Positions 37,701-49,500 of a stretch of DNA of 64,000 nucleotides are shown here, piece after piece. Source of the DNA: Apteryx mantelli (taxonomy: Eukaryota > Chordata > Aves > Apterygiformes > Apterygidae); the NCBI RefSeq assembly GCF_036417845.1, contig NC_089978.1, forward strand, positions 136,394,288 through 136,458,287. Reading direction: 5' to 3'. Positions within the stretch are counted from its first letter, which is position 1; the number at the start of each line of letters is the position of its first letter. Made by a program: the position numbers and the translations under genes. A model generated the notes under the pieces. It saw only the letters and a program-made list of their open reading frames with translations, was not told where the DNA came from and did no database searches.

Positions 37701-40700
37701 CTCAGGACAGGGCTGAGCAACACCATCACACAGGTCTCTGTGTGAAGAGCTCATGGGGAGAGCAACTGAGATCCAGAGAATAAGGTTTCAGGAGAAGTTG
37801 AGATCCAGAACATGCTGAGGTGTTTCAGGTTTGAATTATGGTCCTTCAAGAGGGCAAAGTGGAGATGTCAGTAGGGCAGTAACTAGCTCCAAGATGCATG
37901 CTTATCCCTGCCTTGCACAGTCAGTGAGACAGACCCTTCCTCACCCACCTCCAGGGAGGCTGAAGTACTGTTCCAAGCAGTCGTGTTCAGGCTAAATGAA
38001 GCTGTCCCAGAGTCCCCAGTGATGTACTCTTGCTGAAACTGCTGCTCACCATAGTTTTCTATGAGGAGGACTTTTTTGTACTTCAGTGACTTGCCTTGGT
38101 AATCGATGACTTTAATCTGAGAACACCGTGGGGAAAGAGAGGAACCCAGAAGAGTCTAATCAGTGGCTGGAATATCCTACTTCCCCAAGTCAATAGCAGC
38201 ATTTCCAAGGTCAGCAAGGTCACCTTTCCAGCACTAACAGTATTATCAACATTGCTACTGGTCACCTCCTATATTTAACTTATGTTACCCTGTTAATTCA
38301 TCTGTGTGATCTAAGTGTGATGAAACTCCCATACTCATGAGACAACCCCACCCCTCCCCAGCAGAAGGCCTCCCAGCTGCTGAAATTCCAAATGATTGGC
38401 ATTTACACCACACATATGTGTCCTCCTATTACCTACTCCCTCAAAGTTTATTTGGCAAATGACAGTCTTGTTTTTTTTTTCTCACTTTTGATGATTCAAG
38501 ATTTTTTTCTGGGAGTCATGCCCTCTCAAGGCCTTGACTGGAGGTGGAGCACAACAAGACATTGTTAGATAATGGTCACTGTGAACACATTGCTCTTGCT
38601 CTCTTCTCCAAAGGGCTGTAGCTGAGAATTACCTTCCCCCTGTACATCTCTCCAGCGTGGTAGTAAGAATTCACATCCTCAAACAAGGCCATCCCACCAA
38701 TCTTGGAGATGAGTAATTTGTGGGAAGCGTTGACCTGTATCTCTGAGTGAAAGCAAAAAGACAGAAACGTAAGAGAGGGAGCTAGGAAACCAAGCACACT
38801 CAGCCATTACCCTGTAGAATGACCCATTGGTAATAATGCTGTGCACGTTTGGCTGCAGACACATTTCATACCAGGGAGATGTTTTGCCCAGGACTCTGGG
38901 TATCTGCTATTCCTCCCAGTTGCTTCTAGCCCTTAGAAAGGTCCCTAAGTGTCACTGCATGAAACTGGACCACAGGCACTCAGAGTGAGAGGGTCATGCC
39001 TTCAGGCATCAGTGGCTCTGTCCATATCTGTGTTAGATTGCAGGCCTCAATGGGCTTAGAGAGCCAGTCCCAGAGCCCTTGCTAGCCTGAAAGTCTGTGG
39101 TGTTCCTGATAAGATCTGTGCATCTTCACATGCTTTTTCTCAGCCCCTAGAACATTTCCACTTACCTGTGCCATTCTCCACCAGTGAGGCCTCTACAAGT
39201 ATGCTGTCCTGATAGTACCAGAAGTCTTGGCTAAAGGAGGACAGAATCACACTTGTGAAGAAACAACCCATCTTGTCTGTCTGCAAATACAGAGGGAGAG
39301 AGGAAACAAAGTCTGCACAAGGCAATTATGTTAGAAATTACCCAAAGGTGAGAGAAATAGTAGCACAAAATTCCTGCTCACAAGGGGTTTGCCTACTCTG
39401 TAAAGGACCCTGTAAGAGCTAATCTGGCTCAGAGACTACTGCTGCACCCACAGGTTGATATGCCTCTGCCACCCATCTGTGCCAGGTCACAACATGACAC
39501 AGCCTCAGAGAGATGTGGGGGTGGAGGGGAGCTCTCTTCCTCCCCTCTGAGGACTCCTCATACTAATTCTTTTTGCCTTTTTTGTGCAGTTTCACAGAAC
39601 TCTGTTATTTCTCTCCCTCAACGGGTGAGAAGAACTTGCATGAAGTACCCATTTAAAAAGACATAGGAAAGTGGCCCCTCCAAGGAACCAAAACACCACA
39701 AGAAACACAGTCCAGTGCACAGAGAAAACAAAAATATTTTTATTCCTTAACCCTTTCCAGGGTGCACCTTATTACACTAGCAGATATACAGGTCAGAGCC
39801 ATTCCTTTTTTAAAACAGCAGTTATTCCTTGAGACAAGGGGCTCTGCTGAGAAAATAAACACTAGACCAAAGACATCAAGATCCAGCTTCCCCCAAAAGA
39901 TTCAGGTAAGTGGTCAAACTGCCAACCACAACAGAGGCCTACTGTGAAGTGAAACAGAAAATGAAACAAGAGAATGGGGAAGGATGAAGCCTGAGCACCA
40001 AAGAAAGATGCAAATCTCACACTCTGATAGTCTTGTGATGTTGTTATTTTGGGGGTTAGCTGCTGTCTGGGGATACAGGACCTGACCCTTCTCCGCAAAG
40101 CAAACAGCAAGAGTGAAGCTCTAAGCAGATTGTACAGAATCTATGACATTTCTGTCTTTGGCCAGAACAAGGTCTCCTGGAGTGTCACATGGGTTTGGGA
40201 GGTGAGGATGGGTCACTGGCTTTTGTGTGCAACAGAGGAATCAGCACCACCAGGATGCTGCCCTCAGAAGAGAAAGGCTTCTTTGAAGAAGTGTGGTTTT
40301 TTGCTCTGGTCCTGGGCTTCCTGATATTATTATAGGTTGAATTAAATAAGCTGCAACTCAGTAGGAAAATAACAGAGGGTACAGATAGCAGTCAGGAATG
40401 TTGAACAGGCACATGATACACACCAAGTCATAGTCGTCAGACAGTTACTAAAAGGCAGCACCAGTAGGCTCCATGGCCAAGCAGCCAAAACCATGGGGCA
40501 ACATCACTATTTTTTCAGCTGAAGCCTCCCGAATTGTCTTGCCTCACCCTGGGGCTGAGCATAAATGTCACTGAATGGGACTCAGCTCCTGCTAAGTAGC
40601 TCACCTGGTTGTTGAATTCCTGACAGAGATCAGGTTTTGAAGTATTGTACAAGAATGGGGCTATCTTCTGACAAAGGCTCACATGAACCATCCCCTGGAT

Positions 40701-43700
40701 GCCTTTCCCATAGGTGTATCTGTTTGGGAGAGAAGGGGAAGGAAGAGACATTCACATACAGTGAGAGAACACAGGGGCTTGGTTTGCATATCTCCAGAAA
40801 CAATTTATTCATGGATATTCACAATCTAGCACAAGAGTGGCAGCTGTATAGCAAGCACAAGAACCCTGAAGCACTAAACAGGGTCAGGCTTGGAAACTGT
40901 AATGATGGGAGAACTTCAAATTAAATATCACAGCTGTATGATATGTTTCGACTTCCCAGAGCTCCCCCAGTGCCCTTTCCCATTATCTTTGTCTATCTGT
41001 TTAGGTCAATGGTATGGTATCCAAGAGCTTTGTGATAAAATTAGTGCCAAACTAATCTATTCTGAGAAACAGGAGTGTTGTAGGTGCTGACCTAGTGCAG
41101 AGTGCTACACTTTCAGTCAGCATCAACTGTGATACTCCCAGGATATGCTGAAGGCATCATGCTATAAGCAGAAGCATGGGTGTTTCATTAAGAACATGCA
41201 TTTACTGTTAAGGCTGTTAAGCCTAGCGCTGTCCTTAGACTGTAACGAGGGCAATTACTTTTTGCCTCTCTGTAGTTTCCCCTAGAGCATAATTTGGAAA
41301 GGCTACCCTTCATTTCCCATGAATTTGTTCTGCAGTGAGATGAACCCCAAACATCTGCCATGTTCTGCCCCACATAAGGCTGCTTGTCAAAGGTTAAGCT
41401 GTTCCTCCATCTCGTCTGTAGAGACTTCTGGGATATTTTTAGAGTAGGGACATTACAGTAACAGAATGATGCTCTCAAGAATGTTCATGTTACATCAGGG
41501 TGCTGAAACACCTGCCTTGGAAGATTCTGGCCTCATGTAACTGAACTGTAGTAAATTTCCCCCGAGATTGACAGTTTTACATGACTAGCTTATGCTCATC
41601 TTAGGGCAGAAATTAACACAGGGCCCATCTCTCTAAGCAGAATCCTCACCTGCCACAAACACGGAGCGGGAAGGTTTTATCCAATGCATAAATCTGAACT
41701 GGCCCCTCAAATATCACTTCAAATTTTGGCAGCCCTGGAAGGAAAAGACAGAGAACTGTAAGAAAAAATGTCCATGGACAGCCTGTCCAGAGAATTAACA
41801 TGAAGACAGACTGTGGTGGAACAAGAGACAGGAAATGGAGGGGGAAGGTGGTGATAAGAAGGGGAAAGGGAAGGTTGCCATTGGTTCTCTTAGAGATTTG
41901 TCTGCAGTCCTTGGTTGATTGCCCCTTCCCAAACTAAAACCCAAACATGTCCATGACCCTCCACTTCCTTCTGAGAAATCAGCCTCCCAGTGCAGTTAAT
42001 TAGGGGATGAAAGAGAAGTGGGATGGTACTGCACTTCTGATTTTCTTGAAAAGCCAATTCTTATGGCCTTGTCTTGTCTGACACAGAGATCTGCAGAAGT
42101 CAGTTGTATCAAAGCTCTAGGGCCATGCACAACACTCCTCCTACACACTGACCCAAGGTCCAAAAGTGGTCACTCTTCTGAACCTCAGTTCAGACTCTTT
42201 TCTGTAACAGATGTTATTACTTTTCCCATCTGCTCCTGGGATGGTTATCTTGGGATAACTATCCTGTTTCCTGGATCAAAGTATGAGTTCTTCTTTGCAG
42301 TTCGGATATACTCTCCCCCACTCATACCGTACTCCTGAACGGAGAAGCTGCCGTATGCTTTCCCTTTGGTTACATTGATGACATATGTCCCCAGCAGAGG
42401 CTCATCAGTTAGCTGGAAAGACAGATCTGCAATGCCATCTTGGGGCATCACATCCAGCCACTGTCCTATCCGGTTGTTCTTAGGGTCCTACACCCACAAA
42501 AGAAAGGAAGAAGCAGTTGTTCTCCAGCATCTTCATGATCCAGACCGCATAGAAACCTCATTTCAGGATTTCAGTGCTGCAGAATATCAAGTTCTATAGC
42601 TAAGTTTCAGTATAGTCTAGTCAAGAAATGTTGAAGACAATGTAATGCTAGATTCTTCTCCCAGCATTTTGTTTTCCTTCTACACTTCTCTAAATTCTGA
42701 TCTCAAGAAATGATCCTTTACAATTCTAACCTCTCATCATAAATGTCTAAACTGATCTCATATCTATAGTCTTGCAAGTCTGGAAAAACTCACATTTATA
42801 TTGAAGCAACCGAGAACATAACTTCATGTAAGTCTTACATAAGACACAGAAGCTGTAGGGAGCATGTTAATTTAAGAAAACTTGAAGTTCTACCAGTCCA
42901 GTCAGAGGTCTAAATTCTACCAGGATTAGAATATGAATAGTACAATAAAATGGCTGCAATCAATCAAAATAACACTATATTTCAGCATCACTCACCTGGA
43001 GAAACAGGGAAAACTGGGGAGAAAAAAGGGCAAAAACATTAGAAGAGAGAAAAATATGCCAGCAACACACGCAACACACTTCAGACAACTTTGCCATCTT
43101 TCTGAGTTATCACCTCTTACTCTGGCTGCTACTTTCCTCTGGACAGTCATCAGGCCTGGCCCAGGGGTGGATGTGGGGGGTAAGGAAAAGTTGGAACTGT
43201 GGCAGAGGAGCAGGAAAGATAGGGAGTAGGATCTAAGCATGGACTAGGGTAGCCTCTTCTATAGCCCCCTAGGTCTGGCTTACCGAGTCATTAAGTCCAA
43301 TGAAGTCCTGGTCCAGAGTCACGATACGAAATTTCACTGAAGGCAAGAAAATCAGGGAATATATTGAACTGACCATATCAGATCTCAGTCCTTCCCTGCA
43401 CACTTCTGCTCTGCCTTTGTCCCCTGGTTCTATCTCCATTCTACACATGTGTTTGTGGTAACACCTGACATGGACATTCACACATGTAAGATGCCATGGA
43501 CAGTGACCTACAGCCTCCTGCAACTTCACAGTCACCACAAGCTGGATGTCACAAACACTGAGACCATCACTGCACAAGAGACACCTTTTCAAAGCCTTCT
43601 GCAAGGACTGTTCATGAATCTCAAGCTACAGCAGTCTCTCCATGAAGTGTTATCAGGGCTCAGTGTCTAGGCTGTGCCTGCTCCCATCTACAGCTCTCAC

Positions 43701-45694
43701 CTGTCTGCCCTGGTTGATAGATGGGCTTGTCCGTCTGAATGAAAGTGCCACGGTTTGCCTTGCGGATCAGGACCTTTTTCTTCTCCTCAATACTGACCTC
43801 TTGGCCTGTGATGGTCAGAATTACAGTGGCAATTTCCTCCGTGCCATCAACTGGAGGTGCAACCTATACAGACAGAGGAGAGCATGCAGCCCCCAAGTAA
43901 TGTTCTGAGGGCCTTGAGCTGAAATTCAGGGTAAGGTGGAAGTGGAAGAGCTAGCCAATCTCTCCTCTCATGTCCCAGGATATCCCTTCCAATATCCAGA
44001 CCCAGATCACATCCAGCTCTCACTCAGTCAACACTATACCCTACACTATAGCAGCAGACCCTGCAGGTCATGGACTCCATCCCTCTTCCCACTGGCTCAG
44101 GAATTTTGCTTCTAGGGACAAGGAGGTGACTGAAACCTTTGGTTCTCCAGACCGGGCGAGGAAGATGGGCAGGTGCCAGAAAGGTGGGAGATAGTAGCAC
44201 AGAGTGATAGGAGAGAAATCAGTCCGTAATATAGCCTCAAATGTTAGGCCTTCAGGACTTACCCAGCATGTATGAGTAAGAAAGCCAGATTACAAGGCCA
44301 GAGCAAACCACAGTTTTTTCCTGACTCCAGCAGCCTCAGCATAGAAAATATTGTGTAATAGAAGGGTTATTGCTTAGGCAAGCCTGCCTTATCTTACATC
44401 TTAGTTAAATTCTCACCAACTATGAATCAGCTCTAAGATTCTGTTTATAAATAACAAGCACATTCATCCCCATCCAACTGCTCTTGTTGCTGTCTCTGGA
44501 GAGAGAGACATCATTTCCCCAAGCTTAGCTATGGAGCTATGTAAGTCCCTCACAGAAGAGCCAAAGCTACTTCATCTGGTCTGAAACAGAGGAAGAAGAA
44601 AAAGGTAGGTTCTTCTTGTGTATCCAGAAGGATGGTAGAGTTTAACAAATGAAATTAAAAGTTAGATTCAGAGGACTTCAGTGTTGACCAAGGGATGCTG
44701 TGCTGGGCTACCTGTTCATAGGTACCACCCACTCTCCTCCTAGCAGTCTCACTCCAAGGCAAAGTGGAGCCTGGCTGGGAGAAAACTACAGAGTATTTAC
44801 AGTTCTTGAAGAGAGAATCAACAACGGCATTTGCCTAGGATGGCTCACCCAGAACTTAGTGCACATGAAGGTCTTCTCCTTCTGGGTGGTTTCTTGCACT
44901 AACAAATCACGTCCTGCAGAGCGCTCCAGGACCAGATTCACTTGAAGTTTTGCTTCATAACAGGTGATATGGAGGCAGGCAACTTGGGTGGATGGGTAGC
45001 GGAGATCTGCAGGGACCACCACCAGGTAATGTCTGGGGCAGGGGGAGAAGAAGACACCAGCAGTGACATTAATGTGAGGGCTCAGAGATGCAAAAGAGGT
45101 TCCCAGCTGCACAGTCCCCAGCAGTCCACCACTGGAGAATTCCTCAGCACTGTGCCAAGACTGCAGTCAATATTCAAAAGCAAGTGATCCCACTGAGAGG
45201 ACTGCTTCACTGCTTACTTGAGAAATAGTTCCTGCTTGATTACAGCCCTGTGTGCTATTCAACCCCTTTACTTTAGTCATCTCCAGAACTCCCCAAAATA
45301 ATCCCTCAGTGTCTGCAGTCTTCAGGTAGAGTTGGCCTCATAGCTTGCAGTCTAGATACCAGTGATATGATCTGGCATGGCAATTGGAGAAACAAATATA
45401 CCTGAGCTTAAGCTCTGATGTGGAAGCCTCCCCTCCTTCCTCCTCTCAAAAAGGCTTCTATTTAAACTCACAGGAGTTGATCTAAGGCATGGGAGGCAAG
45501 GTAAAAGACTTAGCTGCTCTTTGGGCTGATCTGATACGGCAGGAAGCAGGATAGCTGACTGCATGGAATGTGGTCTATCTACCTAGACTGATGCCTTTAT
45601 GAAGGAGACTAAAACAGAAGTTCAGCATCACTCACAGTTGGTGAAAAGCAGCTGCAAGGTGGAGCAGAAAGCTCAGGAGGATGACTATCCACAT
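19736..45694 (-). CDS. Gene B: complete A2M/ovostatin-family protease inhibitor, 35 coding exons, 1443 aa
   Basis: Secreted alpha-2-macroglobulin family protease trap. Exons, 5' to 3': 45636-45694, 44849-45032, 43701-43863, 43284-43336, 42996-43013, 42328-42487, 41650-41734, 40605-40719, 39166-39280, 38633-38742, 37949-38116, 37330-37560, 36367-36430, 35431-35576, 34269-34418, 33713-33829, 32909-33056, 32335-32452, 30426-30651, 30169-30295, 29747-29868, 29158-29212, 28391-28474, 27807-27983, 27532-27613, 27011-27167, 26717-26791, 23134-23296, 22259-22473, 21832-22047, 21198-21322, 20707-20797, 20200-20268, 19869-19971, 19736-19776. The lengths sum to 4332 nt and every phase matches. All borders are AG/GT except a GC donor after exon 24. 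Residues: signal 1-19, macroglobulin domains to about 607, bait region about 608-720, [19 protein letters not shown], thioester GCGEQN (Cys960-Gln963), reactivity His1074, receptor-binding C-terminus ending ADYNVFCS. Several N-glycosylation sequons are present. Whether it is A2M, A2ML1-like or ovostatin-like cannot be settled; the intact thioester differs from hen ovostatin, reported to lack it. Confidence 0.95.
24819..25560 (-). pseudogene. Unrecognised retrocopy-like coding relic in gene B intron 27
   Basis: A minus-strand reading of about 150 codons runs without introns through [20 protein letters not shown], then a TGA near 25340, then resumes in the same frame ([20 protein letters not shown] ... 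[20 protein letters not shown] ... [20 protein letters not shown] ... [10 protein letters not shown]) to a TAG at about 24872. An AATAAA on the same strand at 24820-24825 lies about 50 nt after that stop. The upstream part ([20 protein letters not shown]) needs one frameshift. Coding-like composition, absence of introns and a close poly-A signal suggest a processed pseudogene. I do not recognise the parent gene. A fortuitous open frame is possible but less likely given the length and a single internal stop. Confidence 0.5.
24820..24825 (-). terminator. AATAAA polyadenylation signal of the relic
   Basis: Minus-strand AATAAA about 50 nt beyond the last stop of the relic at 24872. No clear poly-A tract follows, so either the tail has decayed or the copy arose otherwise. 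Confidence 0.4.
25752..26060 (-). mobile_element. Old CR1 LINE 3' end fragment
   Basis: Reads as the reverse complement of a diverged CR1 3' end: ACAGAATCA, then GGAGGGACCTCAGGAGGTC, CCAACCTCTTGCTCAGAGCAGG, CTCCAAGGATGGAGATTGC and GACCTGTTCCAACACTTGA, all recognisable CR1 3' UTR and ORF2-end blocks. It is much more diverged than the copy at 13840-17544. The left boundary is the element's 3' end. Confidence 0.85.
27011..27167 (-). CDS. Gene B exon 26: carries the thioester-reactivity histidine
   Basis: 157 nt encoding [19 protein letters not shown] and then [16 protein letters not shown]. The His in LFHTTMKGG aligns with the catalytic His of complement C3 (VIHQEMIGG) and replaces the Asn found in human A2M (LLNNAIKGG). 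It lies 111 residues after the thioester Gln, the expected spacing. In C3 this His switches reactivity toward hydroxyl groups, so a changed target preference is possible. Confidence 0.85.
27807..27983 (-). CDS. Gene B exon 24: thioester exon with GC donor
   Basis: 177 nt, the family's standard length. It encodes [18 protein letters not shown], where Cys960 and Gln963 form the internal thioester that traps proteases covalently, followed by YVLQYLEKT and [11 protein letters not shown]. The acceptor is a normal AG. The donor is GCAAGG, a GC-AG intron, because phase 1 after AAT G is required to join exon 25 (GG TAC CAG). Bases 27850-27983 are about 96 percent identical to gene C exon 24, far above the rest of the gene. 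Confidence 0.92.
31481..31513 (+). repeat. G-tract low-complexity block in gene B intron 18
   Basis: Two G runs of about 9-10 separated by TGC, on the strand opposite gene B. It could fold as a G-quadruplex or be a slippage-prone tract; the run lengths may be unreliable in an assembly. Confidence 0.7.
32909..33829 (-). CDS. Gene B exons 16-17: bait-region exons
   Basis: Exon 16 (33713-33829, 39 codons) begins [16 protein letters not shown] and exon 17 (32909-33056) begins [19 protein letters not shown] and continues through a Ser/Thr/Met-rich stretch to the next exon. In this family the bait is the segment proteases cut; it is the least conserved part and determines specificity. Here it offers Arg/Lys, aromatic, Leu and Met sites, consistent with a broad-spectrum trap. 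Exon 16 is 21 codons shorter than its gene C counterpart. Confidence 0.85.
33341..33419. repeat. AT-rich low-complexity block in gene B intron 16
   Basis: TTATTTATT and TATATA runs with almost no G or C for about 80 bp. It has no coding content. Confidence 0.8.
34186..34218. repeat. (CT)n polypyrimidine repeat in gene B intron 15
   Basis: CTCTCC and CTCTCT units, about 50 bp past the exon 15 donor. Confidence 0.8.
42996..43013 (-). CDS. Gene B exon 5: 18-nt microexon
   Basis: A long pyrimidine tract and CAG precede 18 nt coding FSLFLQ, followed by donor GTGAGT. Both ends are phase 0, between exon 4 (ending GLNDS) and exon 6 (starting [10 protein letters not shown]). The human family member has a similarly tiny exon here (LIPLVYIQ region), so the call rests on splice signals, phase and homology. 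Confidence 0.8.
45636..45694 (-). CDS. Gene B exon 1: signal peptide
   Basis: The ATG at 45694-45692 begins [19 protein letters not shown], a short hydrophobic signal peptide with AAA before the likely cleavage site. The donor is GTGAGT in phase 2, as in gene A. The reading frame is open for 31 further codons upstream of this ATG back to an AG at 45788-45789, so the start rests on signal-peptide logic and family length. Confidence 0.88.
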
Positions 45695-46456
45695 CCTTGG
45701 GGGGTCTTGCTGCCCAACCTCCAATGGTCCTCTTCCTCTTAGATCACTGAGGCTGTTTTTTGGGGGGCAATTTCTTTCTAGGACAGCCTAAATGGAGACA
45801 TGGGATGGGGGAGGAACCAGCTTCTCCCCACCTCTTTCTCTCCCCTGAGATTATACTCACCAGCAGTAGAGATGGGCGTTCTGTGCGCAACACCTCGTAG
45901 CCAATAGAAGCCTGTCTGGCTGCCATCCACCAGTAGTTCAGAACATACCCTTCTACAAGGCCCCCATGGAGACATTTGACCACAAGGGCTTTTCATGGAA
46001 AAAAACAGAGAGAACTTTGCTGCTCAGTGACCCAGGCCAGGTCCTGATCACCTGTCACTCACGTCCCTTTGTTTCAGCTGGAAATAGATTGTTGCTGTGC
46101 AGCCAACAGCGCACAGAAGGTAGTGCTGTTGTTCAGGACAGAGGGCTCAACAGCTCCACAAGGTCAGATTATGGGTTTATGGATCTCCCTAGGGATTTAG
46201 AGATCATGTTAAACTTGAGAACATGGAGCAGCTCCTTGCTCATGCACAGTGCCTCCAGCCAGCACCCACTAATTAGTTAGTGATGGTCCCACTTTGACTT
46301 TTCCTTTTCTGCACCCACACAAAGAAAAATGAAACACTCACTGGCCAAGAGAGCTCTCCACCAGCTCCCTGCCACACCCATTAGCAACATCTGCAAGGTG
46401 AGGTGTCTCATTTCTTCAGCAGTTTCAGGAACTGGTTCCAGTTCTTCTTTGTTCAT
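45695..46456 (-). other. Candidate 5' exons of gene B with a continuous open frame
   Basis: Three blocks join in phase: 46342-46456 (ATG at 46456, starting MNKEELEPVPETAEEM, donor GTGAGTG), 45861-45988 (reads LVVKCLHGGLVEGYVLNYWW, donor GTGAGT, weak AAAG acceptor) and 45695-45787 (31 codons running into the gene B start codon). They could be 5' UTR exons, a coding extension or chance. I favour a UTR or an alternative promoter, because a 112-residue extension before a signal peptide is unusual in this family. Confidence 0.3.
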
Positions 46457-46497
46457 TTTTGAGTCTGAATGATCTAGGGTTTTTTGAACATGGAGGT

Positions 46498-46506
46498 CTA
46501 TTTATA
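46498..46506 (-). promoter_or_regulatory. TATA box, candidate distal promoter of gene B
   Basis: TATAAATAG on the minus strand, a textbook TATA element, 800 nt upstream of the gene B start codon. It is followed by ATG-containing sequence and a strong donor (GTGAGTG) at 46335-46341. No comparable TATA element was seen nearer the start codon. Confidence 0.45.
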
Positions 46507-49500
46507 ATTCATAAATTAAACACTAAGACTGTTCTGTAGCACTGAGGACAACCTATGCAGAAGGAGAGACATTCACACTGCTAAACCATCTTGGTATCCA
46601 AAACAGTATGGCCATGTGTAAACTGTCTGTTCTGCATGGTCCACAAATTGCATTAACTCCTAAACCATGCCGAAGATTTTTGTGAGAGAGTGTTAGTTAG
46701 CCCAGGCTGAAATGTACCAGGAACCATCCTAATAATACAGAGAACTAAGGTTCTGTGCCTGGAAATATTTCCCAGCACGATTTAATGTAATAGTGTTGAT
46801 GTAGCTTAAGCTTTCCCTATAAAATTCCTAACATGGTGTTTCTCAAGCAGGTGGTTGGGATTTCTTTGTCCAGCAAAACCATGTTCCAAGATGCTTAGGA
46901 GTTTCCAGATATCCCTGGGATCCCTATTCCCAAAGCTTTCCATACTCTTTTCCAGCTGGGTTTGGATAGACTGGTCTCCATTTTACTTCTAATACTGGAC
47001 CACTCTAGAGCAAGAGAGCATCACAAGGACTATACATTATAGTGTATACACTCTACACTATAACGGGTGTAGTTGGTGCTAGCACTGCCTTTGTCTCAGG
47101 TGACTACTTCACTGCTCATTCTGGCCTCTGGGTTTATTATCTGAACTGATTTCAGAAATCAGCTTCGAGTTGGTCTAAATCAGTGCTATGCTATTAGGTG
47201 AGAAAGATTGGGCACTTTTTCTTTCAATGGACACATTCTTCCCATTCCTGTCTCTTCATGAAAGAAGGTCATGTTAGTGAGATCTGCAAGGAATCCTTTA
47301 AACTGCCCCTTTGCCTATAATCTGGGACTTTCCTACAGAAAGCACCAGCCAGACCTTGCCATAAATCAATAAACCATAGCCAGAAAGGACCAGCTGCTGA
47401 CAGACTTGTGAGTGACAGGAGCTGCACCTACCTAGGCTGGCACTGGATATAGCTCTCTGACCCTGCCCCACCATGCTCCTCCTACCCTGTTTGCCCAGGT
47501 GCGTTCTCCATTCCTTGCTTGACGCAGGCAAATCTGGCTTTTGGTCACAGCACCATAGATTTGAAGGATCCCTGTTGAAGGCAGTGGCTGACAGCTGCAC
47601 AGGTGTCACAGATCTGAACAGTCAGCATCTCTGAACTAGACAAAGTAGAGCAAAGCTGAGCACAGCTTCTACCTCTGTGGTTTCTTTCCGTAAATGGACT
47701 AAAAGAATACCTTTGTGATAGAAGTCCTCAGCCAAGAGACCCATGGGAAGGAAGGGATCTATCCCTCATGAAAAGACACTGTTCAGCTGGAGCAAAGGAA
47801 ATAGTACATGCTGACAAAGCAAGAACAGGTAGATTCCTGTTCTCCACAGAGGAGTTGAAGCAAAAATAGAATGGAAGAAGAGGAGACTTAGTACTATGAT
47901 CAAGGAAGACGTGCTGTGGTTAAGAATCAGGGCCAGGAGCAACATCACCTCAGCAGACAACACCTATGTGTTAATCTCTTTGAAGAAAATAAAGAGGCAA
48001 TAATATTAATGTTTCCTGTGAGAAGAGTACTGGGGAAGCATGGATGTCTGCAGAGCGCTTTGACGGGAGACTATGCAGAGAGGAAGAAGTTATCATTTTC
48101 TTTAAAGAACCGCATCCATTAGAGAGCTTGGAGTGCAGAAAAAGTCATCAAAGAAACAGAAACAGTCTTTATTCTCCTTTAGACAGTCACCACCTGCTTC
48201 TAACAGGCCTAGGGCCTCCTTCTGCTTGAAAGGCTATGTTAGAACCATTCAGGGTTTGTAATACCTGCAGAGGCCATTATGCATCTGCACCCTACCCAGT
48301 ATACATAACATAATGGAATGCCTTCAAAGCATCTCTCCTTAATCCTGAGGTAGAGCACTGCCCCCACTTTCTGTTGTTTTGACAGCACAATTCATCCACT
48401 GCCCCAAAGCCAGGCAAGAAATTGAGAACACACCTGGACAAACACAGCAAAAGGAGTAGAAACAGACTGGGTCAGAGATTTTAAAGGTAGCATAGCGTAA
48501 ATTGTCCTGTGCCTCTGCCAATGCTTGGCTCCTATGCTGAGACCATTCAAACAACAGCTAAATTTTGGAGGCAAATCCAGAAGCCTTTATCAGGATTATT
48601 CCCATGTTCTGAAAACGTTACCCAGGAAGTTAGTGTAAGCCTTTAGACTTCAGGCTTGGAATTCTTTAACTGGAATTGAACTTTGGAGAATCATGAAACT
48701 ATGCCCAAATTAGTAAACCTGTGTAAAGATTCCAAGTGAGTTTGGAAACCTTCACAAGAAGGCTCCCAAACCATGGGCAAGCCATGAATCTCTCTCCAAA
48801 AGAACAGGTGTGAACCCTGAAGGTTTCAGCTTTGCTATGGAACGTACTTTTCATAAAAGAACACAAATAACTAGCACAGCTCAGTTCTAGCCAAAGAATC
48901 TAGAGACCCACACACCCCAGAGAAAGAGCCCCTTACCCCCAGACTCTTCTTGATTCAGTACCAAGTTTTGGTTCTTGCTTCATCTCTCCCTCTCATCCCA
49001 CTAATACGAGAAAGTCTCACCAGCACTCCAGGCATGGTGACTTCTTTGAATCACAACCTCCTGACTTGTAAATTCAAATCTAGGTGTCAAATGACTGACA
49101 CTCACGGAAGCTGAGAACTGTATCCAAGTTGGTAAGCTGGATCAACCAAAACCACAAGATTTAGAAACCACTAAAGACCTCCAAATCTGAATACTCTGGC
49201 TTATGAATCATCACTAGCGCTAACAAAGAATCAAAATCCAAACCAGAACTTAGTGGGAAAGTTTGGGGTTGTATATAAAGCAAGTTCTGTTAGAATAATT
49301 GTGGTGGAGAGCTTCAACTATCTGTGTAGTGAGAACACCTGCAGAAGATCTGGTGAGGAGTCACTGACTGGCAGAGTACATGATAGCAGGCCCAGAGTGT
49401 GAAACTACACACTGACTGAATTCCTGTCAGGACCAGGCATGCATATTCTGTTTTGTCAGCAATGTCTAGCTGCTTCCCAGACAGTAGCAACTCAAGGTTA

